A stretch of 64,000 bases of DNA from Paenibacillus sp. V4I7 (GCF_030817275.1 NZ_JAUSZD010000002.1:868001-932000); one strand, 5' to 3'. Shown: positions 44,805 to 54,423, counted from the first letter of the stretch. Numbers and translations are program-made. The notes: a model not told the origin generated them from the sequence alone.

Positions 44805-46235
44805 ATGCAACGTAGCGCTCTTATCATCGAACATCTACAACAACAAAGATACAAGGAAGCAGAGTTGGCGGCAAAGGACATGATTAGGTCAAACCCCCTT
44901 GAAGCACAAAACTGGGTGTTTCTCGGAGAAGCATTAATGCATCAAAGCTACGGCGACGCCGCGAATAAAGCGTTCCAGCGAGCATGGCTGCTCGATCCGG
45001 AAGCTACATGGGTTGCTCCTGTGTTGGAAGCACTCAAATCAGTTCCTTCAGGCGATGAACGTGTAGATATCGAAGGCTTGCTTCACGTAAGGAAGGTCAG
45101 CATTACAGCAGGCATCATCTCGTATAATATGGAGGATACCATCCAGCGATGTTTAGACTCACTTCAAGGCGCAGTCGATCACATTGTTCTTATCGATTGT
45201 TCCACGGACCGCACAGCGGAGCTTGCATCGGGGTATCCCAATGTTACGATCATTCCTTATGAGTGGACGAACGATTTTGCCGCGGCTCGCAATACAGGAT
45301 TGCTGCATATGCATACGGATTGGGTTTTTTGGATCGATGCAGACGAGTATTTAGTGAAAGAAGATAGAGATGCTGTCAGAGAGGCGGCAGGTATCTATCA
45401 TGATTCGGTAGTACCAACTATTTTATGTTTGTGGCAAATCAATCAGATTCAAAATCATGTGAAACATAATTTCTCACAGACGAGATTATTTCCCCTGGGC
45501 CGTGGGCTTCGCTACTGGGGGAGGGTTCATGAACAGGTAGGAACGGAATCGGGTATTTATAACAATGAAGCCGCTCGTCACAAAGTAAAGGTTAGAGTGT
45601 TTCACGATGGATATGAACCAGATATTATGGCAAGTAAGCAGAAGATTGATCGGAACCTGAACTTGTTGCGAACAATGATTGAGGAAGATTCGGATAATCC
45701 AGCTTGGTGGTTCTATATGGGTAGAGAACTACTTGGAGCGGGTAAAGAAGCAGATGCGGTGGAGGCTCTGATCGAAGCGGAGCGAAGAGCGATACCTCAC
45801 CCGCTTTTTGGAAGGTTGCTTGATATCTATAAATATCTAATGGATATTTATTTCCAACGCAAGGATTGGGAGCAGACAGCCGTGTATTGTACGAAAGCTT
45901 TGGATTACCAATCGGATTTCCCTGATGCGCACTATATGCTTGCACAAGTTCGAATGAAGCAAGCCGATCAGCTTTACAGAGATGCAGAGTCTGGCTTTAA
46001 AAAGGCGAAAGAATCATTCCATTCCTTTCGGAGTATCGTTTCCCCTAATCATGAGATTGGGGAGTGGAAGGCAGATATGGCTTTGGGAGACATCGCGTTT
46101 TGTGCAGGAAAGTTTTCTACAGCGAGGACAGCTTATTCTAATATGTTAAGGCAATATCCACGCCTGGTGAAAGTCGTTGGTCAACGACTCGCAACCATCG
46201 AAGCCGAACGCCAACGCTTAAATAATCCAAAGTAA
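44805..46235 (+). CDS. Family 2 glycosyltransferase with TPR repeats
   Basis: A 476-residue protein. The first 90 residues are TPR-like, then a GT-A glycosyltransferase domain (about 98-300) has the DxD motif WIDADEYL (D178, D180) and the nucleotide-binding ITAGIISYNMEDT. C-terminal TPR repeats follow (about 320-470). It resembles SunS-like and other protein- or peptide-modifying GT2 enzymes. AAGGTGA precedes the ATG. Sited behind the surface-protein genes, it may glycosylate them; donor and acceptor are not indicated. Confidence 0.87.
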   Translation: MQRSALIIEHLQQQRYKEAELAAKDMIRSNPLEAQNWVFLGEALMHQSYGDAANKAFQRAWLLDPEATWVAPVLEALKSVPSGDERVDIEGLLHVRKVSITAGIISYNMEDTIQRCLDSLQGAVDHIVLIDCSTDRTAELASGYPNVTIIPYEWTNDFAAARNTGLLHMHTDWVFWIDADEYLVKEDRDAVREAAGIYHDSVVPTILCLWQINQIQNHVKHNFSQTRLFPLGRGLRYWGRVHEQVGTESGIYNNEAARHKVKVRVFHDGYEPDIMASKQKIDRNLNLLRTMIEEDSDNPAWWFYMGRELLGAGKEADAVEALIEAERRAIPHPLFGRLLDIYKYLMDIYFQRKDWEQTAVYCTKALDYQSDFPDAHYMLAQVRMKQADQLYRDAESGFKKAKESFHSFRSIVSPNHEIGEWKADMALGDIAFCAGKFSTARTAYSNMLRQYPRLVKVVGQRLATIEAERQRLNNPK

Positions 46236-46245
46236 ATAACAAAAG

Positions 46246-46294
46246 GACGGTTCCTCGGTCATGTACGACCATGACTTTTGGAACCGTCTTTTTT
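46246..46294 (+). terminator. Intrinsic terminator after the glycosyltransferase gene
   Basis: GACGGTTCC pairs with GGAACCGTC, with an inner GGTCATG/CATGACC-type stem, followed by TTTTTT. Confidence 0.92.
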
Positions 46295-46380
46295 CGTTTA
46301 TCCTGAATACTCATATTTTGGACGATGTTGGGACAATCTACAGAAGTATCAAAAGAACTGTAGAGGAGGCGAGATAAGTC

Positions 46381-47460
46381 GTGGCCGATATTATGCTTAG
46401 ACCCGACCTGAAAACGGCAGGCGGAGAAGTCTGCGATATTATGTACAATGGGAAGTTTGTCGGTACGTTAACGCTAGTCTACAGGGAATCGGATCGACTC
46501 AAAGGCTCGATTCATCTGGAGCAGCAGTCCATTACGACCATGGACAAACAGAAGGTGTATGAATTCGTTCAGTCGTATATTCAGAATGTCATTGATGCAC
46601 TGGCTATTGAAGAGTGCGAGGTTTTAGTTAGTTATAGTGATTATGATTTCGTTATCGCGTCAGATCATGCCTTAGAACCTACCATGCTCGAAGAGGACTC
46701 GCATTCGTACACGCGTCACGAGCATGACGATGAAGTTGATTATGAATGGGTGAGGGACGAAACCCGATTCGATGACATCGACTCAGAGAATGCCCCAGAT
46801 CAAATGGAGATGATCCGGGAACGCAAGAATCAACAGGGCTATGAGCTTGTAATTGTAGGTGAAAGTAGAAACCGTGTGGATTATCATGTTTATGATAATG
46901 ACTCGGAGCTCATAGCTGAAATTACGCTTCATATGTATGGTACTGATGTGATTGGCGATATATCATGGAGATTTGATCCTTTTGATGAGGAAATGGATAG
47001 GGTGTCAGAGCTCATTGTCGAAGATTTCAATGAGGATGAAACGGATACGTTTATTTTTAACATGATCTATAATGGGGAAACCGTAGATACGGTGGAATTA
47101 ACGCACATTGATTTATTAGATTTGGTTGATGACATAGAAGAAGATACGATGCCTCTTTCTCCGGAAGATTACACGATTAATTTGGCCAGAGATGATGGCG
47201 ATACACTCACGTATGAAATTTATCAGCAATCCTACGGTGGCTTGCCGATTGGTACTGCAACGGTGGATATTAGTTCGCGCCAACTAACAGGTTTCATTGA
47301 TTTCCGCGAACCAGGGGATTCAGATGATCGAGAGCTAATTGCGACATTATTGCTTGAAGAGTTGGATAAAGAAAAAGAGTATGAAACATTTAATGTATCC
47401 ATGCTGTATAGAAATAAGCTAATTGATGAAATTTGGTTTGAAACGGATCAGTATCATTGA
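46381..47460 (+). CDS. Acidic protein with three tandem similar segments
   Basis: A 359-residue, strongly acidic cytoplasmic protein, GTG start behind GGAGG. Three segments of about 110-120 residues show the same order of beta strands and a helical end. Their strands read MYNGKFVGTLTLVY…GSIHLEQ, HVYDNDSELIAEITLHMY…GDISWRF and YGGLPIGTATVDI…GFIDFRE, each leading to a helix rich in Glu/Leu/Val and a final 'Y…VD..W/E' strand. No family recognised. It is a monocistronic unit. Confidence 0.78.
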   Translation: MADIMLRPDLKTAGGEVCDIMYNGKFVGTLTLVYRESDRLKGSIHLEQQSITTMDKQKVYEFVQSYIQNVIDALAIEECEVLVSYSDYDFVIASDHALEPTMLEEDSHSYTRHEHDDEVDYEWVRDETRFDDIDSENAPDQMEMIRERKNQQGYELVIVGESRNRVDYHVYDNDSELIAEITLHMYGTDVIGDISWRFDPFDEEMDRVSELIVEDFNEDETDTFIFNMIYNGETVDTVELTHIDLLDLVDDIEEDTMPLSPEDYTINLARDDGDTLTYEIYQQSYGGLPIGTATVDISSRQLTGFIDFREPGDSDDRELIATLLLEELDKEKEYETFNVSMLYRNKLIDEIWFETDQYH

Positions 47461-47475
47461 GCTAGCACCAAATGA

Positions 47476-47517
47476 AAAAAGGCATGCTCCCATACTAGAT
47501 GGAAGTCATGCCTTTTC
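47476..47517. terminator. Bidirectional intrinsic terminator
   Basis: AAAAGGCATG pairs with CATGCCTTTT, with an inner CTCCCAT/ATGGAAG stem. Shared by the acidic-protein gene and the convergent nitroreductase gene. Confidence 0.88.
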
Positions 47518-47522
47518 TTTAA

Positions 47523-48152
47523 TTAAAAAGAGTTGGAAACGATGATTTGATCCAAAGGAAGGCGACCTGCGGATCTAGCAGGGGTAGCAGCCAAGCCTAC
47601 GCTAATCAGCATAACAGGTACATAACGTGCTGGAACGTTGAAAGCTTCAACGAATTTGGCAGCATCATAACCACCCATTGGGCATGTGTCATAGCCAAGT
47701 GCTTTAGCAGCAATCATTAGCTGCATAGCTGCTAAGGAAGCGTTACGAATAGCTTCGTCACGAGCAACTTGTGGGGATTGATATGCGCCTTCGATTTGTC
47801 CGGCAAGAGTGTCATATAATTCTTTTGTCATGTGGCCAGCTTCAACTGCTGGACCAAAAACGAGTTCTGTGTTTTTGTTAGCTTCGAGATCGCCTAGAAT
47901 AGCGATAACAACGGAGCTTTCTACGATTTGCTTTTGTCCATATGCGATAGGAAGCAATTTCTCTTTTTGAGCTTGATCTTCAATAACTAGAAGCTTCCAG
48001 TGTTGAAGGTTCCATGAAGATGGTGCTTGTGACGTGGACGTCAAAAGCTGTTCCAAATCGGCTTTCGGCATTTTGTGCCCAGCTTGATATTGCTTTACGG
48101 AATGACGCTCTTCTAAAACTTTAAGAACTTCGGATTTAACTTCTGTACTCAT
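47523..48152 (-). CDS. Nitroreductase-family flavoprotein
   Basis: A 209-residue NAD(P)H-dependent FMN oxidoreductase. RHSVKQY and PSSWNLQHWK mark the FMN-phosphate-binding regions; GYDTCPMGGYD is the C-terminal family motif. Substrate unknown (quinones or nitro compounds in the family). A TTG at 48167 opens the longer frame but GGAGG lies inside it, so ATG 48152 is the start. Monocistronic and minus strand. Confidence 0.92.
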   Translation of the reverse strand: MSTEVKSEVLKVLEERHSVKQYQAGHKMPKADLEQLLTSTSQAPSSWNLQHWKLLVIEDQAQKEKLLPIAYGQKQIVESSVVIAILGDLEANKNTELVFGPAVEAGHMTKELYDTLAGQIEGAYQSPQVARDEAIRNASLAAMQLMIAAKALGYDTCPMGGYDAAKFVEAFNVPARYVPVMLISVGLAATPARSAGRLPLDQIIVSNSF

Positions 48153-48350
48153 TAGGTTTCCCTCCAAGGTTTATAAATTCTTTTTAGTGTGTTTCCATTG
48201 CTTAAAAGCATTCAATTTTATCATTTGAAAAAAATTCCAATCAGCAAACTGATTACTGTAATCATAAATGTTATAGTTTAAGTTGTCAAGAGAGTCTTTC
48301 ACGATGTCGGAAAATGTTGGATAATGGAAGCAAGAAAGGGGATGTTCCTC

Positions 48351-48626
48351 TTGAAAATGACGCAAAAAGAGCTGAGTCACCTTATTTTTCTCTCAGAAGT
48401 CGTCTTAACCGGCAAGAAGAAGAGCCTTATGGATGAGACGCTGCAATGTTTACTCTATATTGTAAAATCAGTTGAAGAGGTTGAGCTTCCCGATACTGTG
48501 GTAGATCAAATTGAAAGTCTTACAGCTCTAATTGAATCGGATTTACGCAATGAGAATGAACGGATTCAGGAAATTCGCGGTCATTTGGACTGGTCTCAAA
48601 AGGGAAGACGAAAACTGCAAGATTGA
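48351..48626 (+). CDS. Small uncharacterised helical protein
   Basis: About 91 residues, charged and helical (MTQKELSHLIFLSEVVL…). AAAGGGG (48335-48341) is too close to ATG 48342; TTG 48351, nine bases away, or ATG 48357 fits better. It lies about 70 bases before queD on the same strand and may be its first operon partner. No family recognised. Confidence 0.6.
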   Translation: MKMTQKELSHLIFLSEVVLTGKKKSLMDETLQCLLYIVKSVEEVELPDTVVDQIESLTALIESDLRNENERIQEIRGHLDWSQKGRRKLQD

Positions 48627-48695
48627 TTGTGAAAAACGGTCTCTTCGTGATAGAATGTAGAGTACTGTTTTTTTCATAATTATGAGGTGATAGAT

Positions 48696-49169
48696 ATGAG
48701 CTACGATATCCCCAGAGATGTGCAAATGTTGGGGCGTGACATCCAAGAGAACCAATTAAAATATCATCACAAATCCGTTTTGATTTCCAAAGAATTTACG
48801 TTTGACAGTGCGCATCATTTGCATTGTTATGAGGGAAAATGTAAAAATCTGCACGGACATACCTATAAGCTGCAAGTTATTATGCGCGGAAAAGTGGATA
48901 GCCGGGGGATCGCTATAGATTTTGGTGATATTAAACGTATTGCAAAAGAACGTGTCGTTGACCGATTGGACCATAAATATTTGAATGATGTGCTGCCTGC
49001 TATGAATACAACCGCTGAAAATATGGTCGTCTGGATGTATGAGGAAATTCATCAAGCTTTGCTTGAAGAACAACTTTATCCAGCGATCATGCTGGAAGAA
49101 ATCCGGCTGTGGGAAACGCCGACTAGTTATGCGGCCATCACACGCTCGATGATGGAGGAGGATGTGTAA
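48696..49169 (+). CDS. queD: 6-carboxy-5,6,7,8-tetrahydropterin synthase
   Basis: A 157-residue PTPS/QueD enzyme. The zinc histidines lie in DSAHHLHC and NLHGHTY, and the conserved LDHKYLND segment follows. It converts 7,8-dihydroneopterin triphosphate to 6-carboxytetrahydropterin in queuosine precursor synthesis. An upstream GTG frame at 48687 is rejected because GAGGTGA lies 7 bases before ATG 48696. Stop overlaps the queE start by one base. No preQ1 riboswitch was recognised. Confidence 0.94.
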   Translation: MSYDIPRDVQMLGRDIQENQLKYHHKSVLISKEFTFDSAHHLHCYEGKCKNLHGHTYKLQVIMRGKVDSRGIAIDFGDIKRIAKERVVDRLDHKYLNDVLPAMNTTAENMVVWMYEEIHQALLEEQLYPAIMLEEIRLWETPTSYAAITRSMMEEDV

Positions 49170-49849
49170 TGCGAGATATCCGCATTCCGATGGTCGAGAT
49201 CTTCGAGACGGTTGAAGGCGAAGGGACCCGTGCCGGGTTCCCGACGGTCTTCGTCCGTCTTTTTGGTTGCAACCTGCGCTGTACCTGGTGTGATACCAAG
49301 TACAGCTACCCGCCCGCGGAAGCGGAGAACGTCATGACCATTGCTGAAATTATCAGCAAGGTCCAGACGTATCGCTCCCGGCATATTTGCCTAACCGGCG
49401 GCGAACCGCTCCTGTACGGCGAGAAGTCACTCGCGTTAATCGACGCGCTCGCTGAACTGGAGCAGGTCGATGACCTGCATATCGAGACGAACGGCGCGAT
49501 CGATCTCGCACTGTTCGTGGAGCGTGTCGCATCGCCGAAGGTGCGATACATCATGGACTTTAAGCTGCCCGACTCTGGCGAGATGGGGCAGATGATCATG
49601 AGCAATTTCGCCCTGCTGCGCGAGCAGGACGAGTTGAAGTTCGTCATCGGCAGCGAGCATGACTTCCGCACCGCGGTGGAAGTGCTTGAGCAGCACCCGA
49701 CGAAAGCGCAGCCGATGTTCAGCCCGGTGTGGGAGACCATGCCGCCGCGCAAGCTCGTCGAGCTCATGCTTGACGCAGGGTTGTCCAAGGTGAAGCTGAA
49801 CATGCAGCTGCATAAGATCATTTGGGATCCAGCGATGCGCGGCGTTTAA
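49169..49849 (+). CDS. queE: 7-carboxy-7-deazaguanine synthase (radical SAM)
   Basis: A 226-residue radical SAM enzyme with cluster cysteines C34, C38 and C41 (CNLRCTWC), then LTGGEPLLY. It makes 7-carboxy-7-deazaguanine from carboxytetrahydropterin. Its start overlaps the queD stop (TAATG). The gene is markedly richer in GC at third positions than queD and queC on either side, although in the same operon. Confidence 0.95.
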   Translation: MRDIRIPMVEIFETVEGEGTRAGFPTVFVRLFGCNLRCTWCDTKYSYPPAEAENVMTIAEIISKVQTYRSRHICLTGGEPLLYGEKSLALIDALAELEQVDDLHIETNGAIDLALFVERVASPKVRYIMDFKLPDSGEMGQMIMSNFALLREQDELKFVIGSEHDFRTAVEVLEQHPTKAQPMFSPVWETMPPRKLVELMLDAGLSKVKLNMQLHKIIWDPAMRGV

Positions 49850-49903
49850 AGCGCGTATCTACTTATTTTTCATTTTTCACAAGAAGAAAAAGAGGTGTCT
49901 ACT

Positions 49904-50620
49904 ATGAGCGCAAGCAATGAAAATAATAAAAGAGCCGTCATCATTCTAAGTGGCGGATTAGATAGTACAACATGCATGGGACTTGCCAAAGAAGCGGGAT
50001 ACGAGCTATATCCGATTTCTTTTGACTATGGTCAGCGTCACAAAATTGAAATCGAGAATGCCAAGCAAGTCGCTGAGCATTATGGTGTCAGTGGTCGTCA
50101 TAAGATCATCAAGCTAGATTTCTTGCGTGATTTCGGCGGCAGCGCATTAACGGATGATAACATTGATGTTCCTAATGTTGTGGATGGATTGATGGAAGGG
50201 TCAGAGGAATCTGAGATCCCAGTTACGTATGTACCTGGACGCAATCTGCTATTCCTTTCCATAGCAACTTCTTATGCCGAAGTAACGGGATCAGAAGCCA
50301 TTTATATCGGAGTGAATGCCCTCGACTACAGTGGATATCCGGATTGTCGTCCGGAATTTATTCATAAAGTGGAAGAAGTGATTGCCCTTGCGACCAAGGT
50401 CGGTGTTGAAGGGAAAGGGATCACGATTGAAACCCCACTTATTGACTGGACCAAGGCACGAATTGTGGAAGAAGGCTTGAAGATCGGCGTTCCTTACGAA
50501 CTAACTACGTCTTGTTACAATGGAAAAGCGGAAGCTTGCGGCGTTTGTGACAGCTGTCGTTTACGGTTGAAAGGCTTTGAAGAAGCGGGTTCAAAAGATC
50601 CAATACCATATCTAGCTTAA
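49904..50620 (+). CDS. queC: 7-cyano-7-deazaguanine synthase
   Basis: A 238-residue ATP-dependent enzyme with PP-loop LSGGLDSTT, a SFDYGQRHK segment and a C-terminal zinc site (EACGVCDSCRLR). It converts carboxydeazaguanine to preQ0. ATG 49904 with AAGAGGTG upstream is preferred over GTG 49895. Last of queD-E-C; queF is not in the window. Confidence 0.95.
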   Translation: MSASNENNKRAVIILSGGLDSTTCMGLAKEAGYELYPISFDYGQRHKIEIENAKQVAEHYGVSGRHKIIKLDFLRDFGGSALTDDNIDVPNVVDGLMEGSEESEIPVTYVPGRNLLFLSIATSYAEVTGSEAIYIGVNALDYSGYPDCRPEFIHKVEEVIALATKVGVEGKGITIETPLIDWTKARIVEEGLKIGVPYELTTSCYNGKAEACGVCDSCRLRLKGFEEAGSKDPIPYLA

Positions 50621-50648
50621 GTTTCCTGCAAGAAAGGCGGAGCGTTTC

Positions 50649-51326
50649 GTGACCAGAATCATGGTGGTGGATGATGACGCAGATATCAGAGAGTTGATTC
50701 GCGTTTATTTGGCTAGAGAAGGCTTAACAGTCATGCAGGCAAGCAATGGACAAGAAGCGCTCAGCATGCTTGAAACAACACCGGCGGATTTAGTCGTATT
50801 GGATATCATGATGCCATTGATGGACGGTTGGGAACTTTGTCGCGAATTAAGAGCGCAATATACAGATTTGCCCCTCCTTATGGTGACAGCCAAAAGCGAA
50901 TCAGTCCACAAGGTGAAAGGTTTTCAGCTTGGCACGGACGACTATCTTGTGAAGCCTTTTGACCCTGTGGAGTTAGTGATGCGTGTAAAAGCTTTGCTTA
51001 AACGTTATCGGATCAACGCCTCTCAGACGATCACACTCGGTAATGTGATGATTGACCGGACGGCATTTGAGGTTCGATTGCAGGATCAACGCTTGGCGCT
51101 TCCCTTAAAAGAATTCGAGCTCCTCTATAAGCTTGCTAGTTATCCGGCACAAATCTTCACCCGTACGCAGCTTATTGAGCAGATCTGGGGTATGGATTAT
51201 GAAGGTGATGACCGAACGGTTGATGTGCATATTAAACGTTTGCGAGAGCGTTTCGAACCACTAACGGAAGAATTTCGTATTACGACCATTCGCGGCCTTG
51301 GGTACAGGCTCGAGGTGAATACATGA
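50649..51326 (+). CDS. OmpR/PhoB-family response regulator
   Basis: A 225-residue regulator: receiver domain with phospho-acceptor D52 (LVVLDIMMP), conserved K in VKPFD, and a winged-helix DNA-binding domain (about 130-225; RTVDVHIKRLRERF). GTG start with GGCGGAG upstream. It overlaps the kinase gene by four bases. The RND operon beyond the transposon, with OmpR-style repeats, is a natural target. Confidence 0.93.
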   Translation: MTRIMVVDDDADIRELIRVYLAREGLTVMQASNGQEALSMLETTPADLVVLDIMMPLMDGWELCRELRAQYTDLPLLMVTAKSESVHKVKGFQLGTDDYLVKPFDPVELVMRVKALLKRYRINASQTITLGNVMIDRTAFEVRLQDQRLALPLKEFELLYKLASYPAQIFTRTQLIEQIWGMDYEGDDRTVDVHIKRLRERFEPLTEEFRITTIRGLGYRLEVNT

Positions 51327-52723
51327 TTAAGATTAAGTCGCTTTATCTGCGCGTTGTGCTGACATTTCTGGCCATTGTTGTAGTTAGTGTGTCAGTCGCC
51401 TTTCCGCTGGCAACGGTCTTTTTCAGAAATCTGATTACCACGGAATTTCAAGCAGAAATGCTCGCGATAGGCCGGCAGCTAGTCACATTGAGTGAAGAAA
51501 TTCAGCCGAAGAATCTTGATTCTTTTGTGGCAGGCAGCAACCGATTAAATGATAACTACGTCTTGACTTTATTTTACGAAAACGGAGAGCCGGCGACGGC
51601 GATCACTTTAGATAAAAAAGGGAATCCTCTTATTGAAGCATCGGAAGTGGCCTATGTTCTACATGGCAGCATTTATAAAAGCCTAGACTACGGGATGCCC
51701 AAAGATCCATTCAATCGGGTTAAGGTAGGACTGCCTCTTCAAGTTGATGGTAAAACTTTTGCCCTTTTCATTCATCCAACCTTCTCCGAGGTAGCTCGTC
51801 GTCAAGTGAAGACAGCTGTCATTACTGTACTTCTCATCGTACTTATTGTCGGCAGTTTACTCATTCTCATCGCATCTCGTTATCTGGTAAATCCATTAAA
51901 GAAGTTGACGTTGGCTACGGAACGGTTAGCTCGAGGCAATTTCAATGTGCATGTTTCTGTGAAACAAAAGGATGAATTAGGGCAGCTAGCCCAAAGTTTT
52001 AATCATATGGCTGGCGAACTGAAGCAGTTGGAGCAGATGCGGCAAGATTTTGTTTCGAACGTTTCCCACGAAATCCAGTCCCCTCTTACGTCGATCCGAG
52101 GCTTTTCGAAGGCTCTTAGGGGTTCAGAAATTGACGAGGCGGAGCGTGGACGCTACTTGGAAATCATTGAACGCGAGAGTGAGCGATTATCCCGCCTTAG
52201 TGATAATCTATTAAAGCTGGCCTCTCTGGAATCAGAGCATCATCCTTTTCACCCAACCACATACGATCTAGATGAACAATTACGTAGAGTTGTTGTGTTC
52301 TATGAGCCGCAGTGGTCCAGTAAGCAATTGGAGCTTGACTTGGAGCTTCCTCGAGTGAAAGTGACCGCGGATGCAGACCAATTAAGTCAGGTATGGATGA
52401 ATCTTCTTGGGAACGCAATCAAGTTCACACCTTCAAGAGGGAAGATACAAATTCAGTTGGAACCTCTCAATGACCGGATTCGTATTCGCATTCAAGATAG
52501 TGGAATGGGAATCGCTGCCTCTGATCAAGAACGGATATTTGAACGATTTTATAAGGCGGATGCGTCCAGACATCGCGAAACAGACGGAAGCGGTTTGGGA
52601 CTTGCGATTGTACGGAAAATTGTTGAGCTACACCATGGTACTATTGAACTGCAGAGTGAGATCGATATAGGAACGTTGTTTATCGTTACGATACCGATAC
52701 TGAGATATCCAACTAAAAAATAA
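51323..52723 (+). CDS. Sensor histidine kinase
   Basis: A 466-residue kinase with two transmembrane helices (about 10-35 and 165-188) flanking an extracellular sensor, then HAMP (to about 240), HisKA with H249 (SHEIQSPL) and HATPase (N, G boxes; GSGLGLAIV). Protein reaches its natural C-terminal VTIPIL, so the IS that begins one base after its TAA did not truncate it. Partner of the preceding regulator. Signal unknown. Confidence 0.93.
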   Translation: MIKIKSLYLRVVLTFLAIVVVSVSVAFPLATVFFRNLITTEFQAEMLAIGRQLVTLSEEIQPKNLDSFVAGSNRLNDNYVLTLFYENGEPATAITLDKKGNPLIEASEVAYVLHGSIYKSLDYGMPKDPFNRVKVGLPLQVDGKTFALFIHPTFSEVARRQVKTAVITVLLIVLIVGSLLILIASRYLVNPLKKLTLATERLARGNFNVHVSVKQKDELGQLAQSFNHMAGELKQLEQMRQDFVSNVSHEIQSPLTSIRGFSKALRGSEIDEAERGRYLEIIERESERLSRLSDNLLKLASLESEHHPFHPTTYDLDEQLRRVVVFYEPQWSSKQLELDLELPRVKVTADADQLSQVWMNLLGNAIKFTPSRGKIQIQLEPLNDRIRIRIQDSGMGIAASDQERIFERFYKADASRHRETDGSGLGLAIVRKIVELHHGTIELQSEIDIGTLFIVTIPILRYPTKK

Positions 52724-52724
52724 G

Positions 52725-52744
52725 GAGGGTGTCCCAAAAGTCAT
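52725..52744 (+). repeat. Left terminal inverted repeat of the IS
   Basis: Reads GAGGGTGTCCCAAAAGTCAT and is complementary to the right end except at one position. Confidence 0.92.
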
Positions 52745-52845
52745 AAAATGACTGAGGGGCATCCTCTCATTTTGTAAACAAAAAGAAACCGTTCTTTGGT
52801 AAAATGGAGGTACCACCCAACCACTTACAAAAGGAGACGGTTTCT

Positions 52846-54414
52846 TTGTACATTCAATATACCATGGATCAACTTTGCCTGCCAATGGACTTGGAGGAAG
52901 ATATTCCTCAAAATCACCTCGTTCGCATTGTAAACGCCGCCGTGAATCAACTGGATGACGTCATTTTCGACGCAGCTTACCCTGGAGGCGGAAGAGATAG
53001 CTATCACCCTAAGATGCTAACAAAAGTGATCATTTATGCCTACACCCAGCGTATTTACTCCTCCCGACAGATCGCCAAGGCTGTCCGCGAAAACGTCATG
53101 TTCATGTGGATTGCAGGCAGACAACGACCCGACTTCCGCACCATTAACCGTTTTCGTTCTGAACGGATGAAAGCCCTGCTGGAGACCGTATTTACCGCGG
53201 TTCTTCAATTTTTGGCCGACGAGAAGTACGTTCAACTAGAGCACTATTTTGTTGACGGTACTAAAATTGAAGCGAATGCCAATCGGTATACCTTTGTTTG
53301 GGGTAAAGCGGTTGTGAAGCATAAGGCCAAGCTTCAGGAGAAAGTGCAGACGCTGTTTGCCACGATCGAAGAAGCTGAGAAGCAAGAAGAGCAGATGCAT
53401 GTTGGCCAAGACCTAAGCGAACTGGGCGGAGCGTCTGAGATCACAAGTGAAAAATTAGAGATCGCTGTCAAACAATTGGAAGAAAGACTGCAGGAAAACC
53501 CGAAGGACAAGTCGCTAAAGAAAGCCGTACGCACACTTCGAAAAGATCTTCTTCCTCGACTTCAAAAGTATGAAACACATGAAGAAATTTTAGGGAGTCG
53601 GAATAGCTACAGTAAGACCGACAAAGATGCTACGTTCATGCGGATGAAAGAAGATCATATGCGAAACGGCCAACTTAAGCCGGGTTACAATGTACAGATC
53701 GGCACTGAAAATCAATTTATCCTCGGCTACAGCGTACACCAACGGCCTACCGATACACGCTGCCTCATCCCTCATCTTGAAAAAGTAAAATCGCAACTAG
53801 GCAAGCTGCCGAGCACGATCATCGCTGATGCGGGATATGGCGGCGAAGAGAACTACGACTATTTAGAGAAAAATGAAGTCGAAGCCATCGTCAAATATAG
53901 CACCTATCACCGTGAGAAAAACAAAGCGTGGCAAAAGGATATTAGTAAAATCGACAACTGGACCTATGACGAAGAACAAGATACGTGGACATGTGCGACA
54001 GGACAACCCCTCATTTTCCGCAGAGCAAGCAAAGAGAAAACGGAGAGTGGATATGAAATCGAGTACCGCCATTACCGGAGTGCAAGCTGTGAAGGTTGCC
54101 CGCTGAAACCACAGTGTACGAAAGCCCAAGGTAATCGCGAAGTTAAAGTAAGCATGAACTACTTGCGATTAAAGAACCAAGCGCGCAACAAACTCCGTAG
54201 CGAAGAAGGTTACGCGCTAGCAGTACGGCGTATGATTGAGCCAGAGCCTGTGTTTGGTGACATCAAGAACAACCGCGGATTCAAAAGATTCCTGCTTCGA
54301 GGCTTACCCAAAGTAAGTCTAGAGGTCGGGTGGCTTTCGCTTGCCCATAACTTGCTGAAGAAAGCAGCGATGGACGCTAAAAATAAAGGAGCTAAGCACG
54401 TACAAGCCGCTTAG
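52846..54414 (+). CDS. IS1182-family transposase
   Basis: A 522-residue DDE transposase. N-terminal region (to about 95) is the DUF772-like DNA-binding part. The catalytic residues are the Asp of HYFVDGTKIEAN, the Asp of IADAGYGGEENY and the Glu of EPVFGDIKNNRGF. A central charged helical insertion and a Cys-rich segment (SCEGCPLKPQC) are typical. TTG 52846 lies behind AAAGGAGA with 8 bases spacing; a GTG/ATG frame at 52804 is outside normal start context. Confidence 0.93.
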   Translation: MYIQYTMDQLCLPMDLEEDIPQNHLVRIVNAAVNQLDDVIFDAAYPGGGRDSYHPKMLTKVIIYAYTQRIYSSRQIAKAVRENVMFMWIAGRQRPDFRTINRFRSERMKALLETVFTAVLQFLADEKYVQLEHYFVDGTKIEANANRYTFVWGKAVVKHKAKLQEKVQTLFATIEEAEKQEEQMHVGQDLSELGGASEITSEKLEIAVKQLEERLQENPKDKSLKKAVRTLRKDLLPRLQKYETHEEILGSRNSYSKTDKDATFMRMKEDHMRNGQLKPGYNVQIGTENQFILGYSVHQRPTDTRCLIPHLEKVKSQLGKLPSTIIADAGYGGEENYDYLEKNEVEAIVKYSTYHREKNKAWQKDISKIDNWTYDEEQDTWTCATGQPLIFRRASKEKTESGYEIEYRHYRSASCEGCPLKPQCTKAQGNREVKVSMNYLRLKNQARNKLRSEEGYALAVRRMIEPEPVFGDIKNNRGFKRFLLRGLPKVSLEVGWLSLAHNLLKKAAMDAKNKGAKHVQAA

Positions 54415-54423
54415 CTCCTTTTT
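54388..54423 (+). terminator. Terminator at the end of the transposase gene
   Basis: GGAGCTAAGC pairs with GCTTAGCTCC, overlapping the last codons, followed by five Ts. Confidence 0.9.

Noticed and set aside
48627-48695. preQ1 riboswitch before queD
   Set aside because: The short region lacks the preQ1-I pattern of hairpin plus AAAAAACTA-type tail.
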